Assembly (NCBI GenBank): GCA_050012355.1
Contig: JBEKHI010000414.1
Span: 1 to 7,107, forward strand
Reading direction: 5' to 3'
Source: JBEKHI01 sp050012355
GTDB taxonomy: Bacteria > Actinomycetota > Actinomycetes > Streptosporangiales > Streptosporangiaceae
Length of the DNA stretch: 7,107 nucleotides
Each line of letters begins with the position of its first letter. Position 1 is the stretch's first letter. Both the position numbers and the translations under genes were made by a program. Of this stretch, positions 4,728 to 7,107 are shown in pieces. The notes under the pieces were generated by a model that worked only from the letters and a program-made list of their open reading frames with translations, did no database searches and was not told the origin of the DNA.

Positions 4728-6880
4728 AGCGACGACTCCTCGCCATCCTCGCGGCGCTAGCCCTCGCGTTCGGCATGACCGCGGCCCTCGCGTACCACGC
4801 GCAGGCTCAGACCGCCGAGGCCACCGGAGCGATTACCGGGTACGAGGGCTTGTGCCTGGACGACCGGGGCGCCAGCACCGCGTTGTTCAACCCGATCCAG
4901 GTCTACACCTGCAACGGCACCGACGCCCAGGACTGGACCGTCGAGTCCAATGACACCCTCGAGGTACTCGGCATGTGCCTGGACGTCGACGGCGCCGGAA
5001 CCACCAACGGCACCACCGTCGACCTCTACACCTGCAACGGCACCGGCGCCCAGACCTGGGAAGCGCAGTCCAACGGTGAGCTGGTGAACCCGAACTCCGG
5101 CAAGTGCCTGGATGACACCGGGTACGGCGGCTCCGGCACGCAAGTGCAGATCTGGACGTGCGCCGACACCTCGAACCAGCAATGGACGCTGCCCAGCACG
5201 ACGCCCACCGGCAACACGCCGGCCTTCGGGTCGAACGTCTACGTGTTCAACACCTCGATGTCGACCACCACGATCCAGGACGACATCAACGCGGTCTACG
5301 ACACACAAGAGTCGAACCAGTTCGGCACGGAGCGGTATGAGCTGATGTTCGAGCCGGGCACCTACGACGTCAGCGTCCCGGTCGGCTTCTACACCGAGGT
5401 CGTCGGCCTCGGGCAGAGTCCCACCCAGACGGTGATCACCGGCGGCGGGATCTACGCCAACGCGGCGTGGAATGACGGGAACGCGACGGAGAACTTCTGG
5501 CGCGGCGTGGAGAACATCACTCTCGACCCGTCCTCCGGCAGCACCGAGTGGGCCGTCTCTCAGGCCGACCCGATGCGTCGGGTGCAGATCGACGGGAACC
5601 TGGTGCTCGACGACGACACCTCCGGCAACACCACCAGCAACTGGTCCTCGGGCGGGTTCATCAGCGACTCGGTGGTCACCGGTAACGTCAACTCGGGCAC
5701 CCAGCAGCAGTTCATCATGCGCAACGACCAGATCGGCAGCTGGACAGGCTCGAACTGGAACATGGTGTTCGTGGGTGACACCGGTGTCCCGGCGCAGAGC
5801 TTCCCCAGCCCGCCTTACACCACCGTCGGCGACACGCCCACGATCGACGAGAAGCCCTACCTGTATATCGATTCCTCGGGCAACTGGGACGTGTTCGTGC
5901 CGTCGAACCGGACGGACTCCACCGGTGTCTCCTGGGCGGACGGGGACACGCCGGGAACCTCGCTGCCGATCAGCGATTTCTACCTCGCGACGCCGAGCAG
6001 CACAGTGGCCGAGATCAACGCCGCGCTGGCGGATGGACAGGACCTGCTGTTCACCCCCGGTGTGTACCAGATCGCGGGCACCATCGACGTCACCAACCCC
6101 GACACCGTGGTGCTCGGCCTCGGCTTGGCCACGCTGGTGTCCAACGACGGTGACACGATCCTGGAAACCGCCGACGTCAATGGCATCCGCATCGGCGGAC
6201 TGATCTTCGACGCCGGCACCACCAACACCTCGGTGCTCGTCCAGATCGGCCCGCCCGGATCGGACACCAGCCACGCGTCGGACCCGACCGTCCTGTCTGA
6301 TGTCTTCGCCCGCATCGGCGGCGCCACCGTGGGTGAAGCGACACAGACGTTGCAGGTCAACAGCGACAACGTGATCGGTGACGACCTGTGGCTATGGCGC
6401 GCCGACCACGGCAACAGCGGCACGGTCGGCTGGACGGTCAACACCGCCGCCAACGGCCTGGTCGTCAACGGCGCTGATGTCACCTTCTACGGGCTGGCGG
6501 TCGAGCACTACCAGGCCGTGCAGGTCCAGTGGAACGGCAACGGCGGAGCCGACTACTTCTACCAGTCCGAGATGCCCTACGACCCGCCCGACCAGGCCGC
6601 CTGGATGGACGGATCCTCCGACGGGTATCCGTCCATCGCGGTCGCCAGCAGCGTGACCAGCTTCCAGGCCTACGGCCTGGGCGTGTACTGCTACTTCGAC
6701 GTGGACCCGAGTGTGGTCAGCGCGAACGCGCTCACCTCACCGACCTCGTCCGGAGTCCAGTGGAACGACATGGTCACCGTCTCGCTGGGTGGCACCGGAA
6801 CCATCGAGCACATTATTAATGGCACCGGTTCCACAGTGGACTCAAGCAACACAGTGGCCGACCTGACCAACTACAGCTGA
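4724..6880 (+). CDS. Secreted beta-helix-like protein with N-terminal ricin-B lectin module
   Basis: The 718-residue protein starts at the ATG overlapping the chitinase stop. It opens with a signal peptide (KRR, then a hydrophobic core to about residue 23, with likely cleavage after AQA near 28). A ricin-B module follows (37-157; QDW, QTW, QQW), then a short Thr/Pro linker and a large domain (about 168-718). That domain has two related halves: an IQDDINAVYD helix then FEPGTY (209-214) and a GLG turn; and a VAEINAALADG helix then FTPGVY (443-448) and VLGLGLATLV. This is the pattern of tandem right-handed beta-helices of the pectate-lyase-like fold, as in GH55 beta-1,3-glucanases. From memory, actinomycete relatives are usually labelled 'coagulation factor 5/8 type' or 'adenylyl cyclase', labels the sequence does not support. 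Conserved-looking segments that may line an active site are LWLWRADHGN (555-564), VEHYQ (593-597) and EMPYDPPDQAAW (616-627). Co-translation with a chitinase suggests a polysaccharide-acting enzyme or binding protein. Substrate and catalytic residues are unknown. Confidence 0.88.
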   Translation: MKRRLLAILAALALAFGMTAALAYHAQAQTAEATGAITGYEGLCLDDRGASTALFNPIQVYTCNGTDAQDWTVESNDTLEVLGMCLDVDGAGTTNGTTVDLYTCNGTGAQTWEAQSNGELVNPNSGKCLDDTGYGGSGTQVQIWTCADTSNQQWTLPSTTPTGNTPAFGSNVYVFNTSMSTTTIQDDINAVYDTQESNQFGTERYELMFEPGTYDVSVPVGFYTEVVGLGQSPTQTVITGGGIYANAAWNDGNATENFWRGVENITLDPSSGSTEWAVSQADPMRRVQIDGNLVLDDDTSGNTTSNWSSGGFISDSVVTGNVNSGTQQQFIMRNDQIGSWTGSNWNMVFVGDTGVPAQSFPSPPYTTVGDTPTIDEKPYLYIDSSGNWDVFVPSNRTDSTGVSWADGDTPGTSLPISDFYLATPSSTVAEINAALADGQDLLFTPGVYQIAGTIDVTNPDTVVLGLGLATLVSNDGDTILETADVNGIRIGGLIFDAGTTNTSVLVQIGPPGSDTSHASDPTVLSDVFARIGGATVGEATQTLQVNSDNVIGDDLWLWRADHGNSGTVGWTVNTAANGLVVNGADVTFYGLAVEHYQAVQVQWNGNGGADYFYQSEMPYDPPDQAAWMDGSSDGYPSIAVASSVTSFQAYGLGVYCYFDVDPSVVSANALTSPTSSGVQWNDMVTVSLGGTGTIEHIINGTGSTVDSSNTVADLTNYS
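4838..5193 (+). repeat. Ricin-B coding repeat, copy 2 (start of the beta-helix gene)
   Basis: This is the second copy of the 356-bp repeat at 4368-4723, encoding residues of the N-terminal lectin module. Only 114 bp separate the copies, and that stretch carries the chitinase stop and the signal peptide of the second gene. Both copies are read in the same phase relative to the repeat. Confidence 0.95.
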
Positions 6881-6893
6881 GCACAACCGGAAA

Positions 6894-6934
6894 GGACCCG
6901 GTCGCATCCGAGCGAAACGGATGCGACCGGGTCC
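6894..6934 (+). terminator. Strong hairpin terminator of the chitinase operon
   Basis: GGACCCGGTCGCATCCG (6894-6910) pairs perfectly with 6918-6934 around the 7-nt loop AGCGAAA, giving a 17-bp GC-rich stem starting 13 nt after the TGA. There is no long T run after it, which is normal for high-GC actinobacteria. The symmetric stem could stop transcription from either side. Confidence 0.88.
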
Positions 6935-7107
6935 TGCTATTGCGGCATGTCTTTGAAGTGAACCGGTCAGTCCCTGATGACGGGGTCGATGCCTCATTGG
7001 CGCCACCAAGGAAACGTAGTAATAGGACGTAGCCCTGGGGGACGTCCTATTACGGGTTTCAGAACAACGTGAGTTTCCGACGTGTCGTCGCGGCTGGCCA
7101 GTTTGGT
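6935..7107. other. Intergenic tail without a convincing gene
   Basis: I see no complete gene here. A minus-strand frame open to the right edge ends at a TGA at 7061-7059 (last residues TTRRKLTLF), only 5 nt before the hairpin at 7019-7053, and could be the 3' end of a convergent gene. A GTG at 7069 opens a plus-strand frame to the edge but has no Shine-Dalgarno. Neither can be settled with so few codons. Confidence 0.4.
7019..7053. terminator. Second hairpin, possible terminator of a convergent gene or mobile-element end
   Basis: GTAATAGGACGT (7019-7030) pairs perfectly with ACGTCCTATTAC (7042-7053) around an 11-nt loop, AGCCCTGGGGG. The stem is AT-richer than its surroundings. If a minus-strand gene ends at 7059, this would be its terminator, making the region a convergent pair of terminators. 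The end of an insertion element is an alternative I cannot exclude. Confidence 0.45.

Noticed and set aside
5472..6203. 243-residue plus-strand frame inside the beta-helix gene
   Set aside because: Extreme Arg/Thr/Ser/Pro composition typical of an out-of-frame reading of a high-GC gene.
4757..6274. 505-residue open frame antisense to the beta-helix gene
   Set aside because: It is a product of the GC-rich third positions of the plus-strand gene; its composition is V/R/G/D-rich and low in structure, and the plus frame carries a signal peptide and recognisable domains.
1..7107. CRISPR array, tRNA or rRNA genes
   Set aside because: No regularly spaced repeats beyond the lectin duplication and the short tandem repeat, and no cloverleaf or rRNA-like segments were seen.

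Overview
The window is high-GC DNA with actinobacterial codon use: third positions rich in G/C, GTG starts, a T-tract-free hairpin terminator, and secreted multidomain enzymes carrying ricin-B lectin modules. A filamentous soil actinomycete is the likely source. I cannot name the genus.

Left half, minus strand (1-1987): a two-gene signalling block. A membrane sensor histidine kinase of the NarL-partner type (683-1987) overlaps by an ATGA a second multi-pass membrane protein (3'-truncated by the left window edge, 686 to 1). A response regulator is expected nearby but is not in the window. A 65-bp gap upstream of the kinase holds a 12-bp sequence repeated in tandem at 14-bp spacing.

Centre: a LacI-family repressor gene (3111 to 2053, minus) is divergent from a two-gene secreted-enzyme operon (plus). 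The 200-bp divergent region carries a candidate sigma-70-type promoter, a near-perfect 13-bp palindrome just downstream of it, and a GC-only hairpin in the leader. The repressor's own first codons contain a second palindrome built from the same two half-sites (GAAACAAG and CTGTTTC). This suggests that the LacI protein controls both its own gene and the operon.

Right half, plus strand (3312-6880): a secreted GH18 chitinase with a C-terminal ricin-B module, then by an ATGA overlap a secreted right-handed beta-helix-like protein with an N-terminal ricin-B module. The two lectin modules are about 91% identical in protein and sit in mirror positions, at the end of one protein and the start of the next, only 114 bp apart. 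The beta-helix protein has two related halves, each with an F-x-PG-x-Y motif, and its function is not established. A simple model is a sugar-induced, co-translated pair whose two enzymes are targeted to the same polysaccharide surface, perhaps the fungal cell wall. A 17-bp perfect hairpin ends the operon. The last 170 bp contain a second hairpin and no convincing gene.
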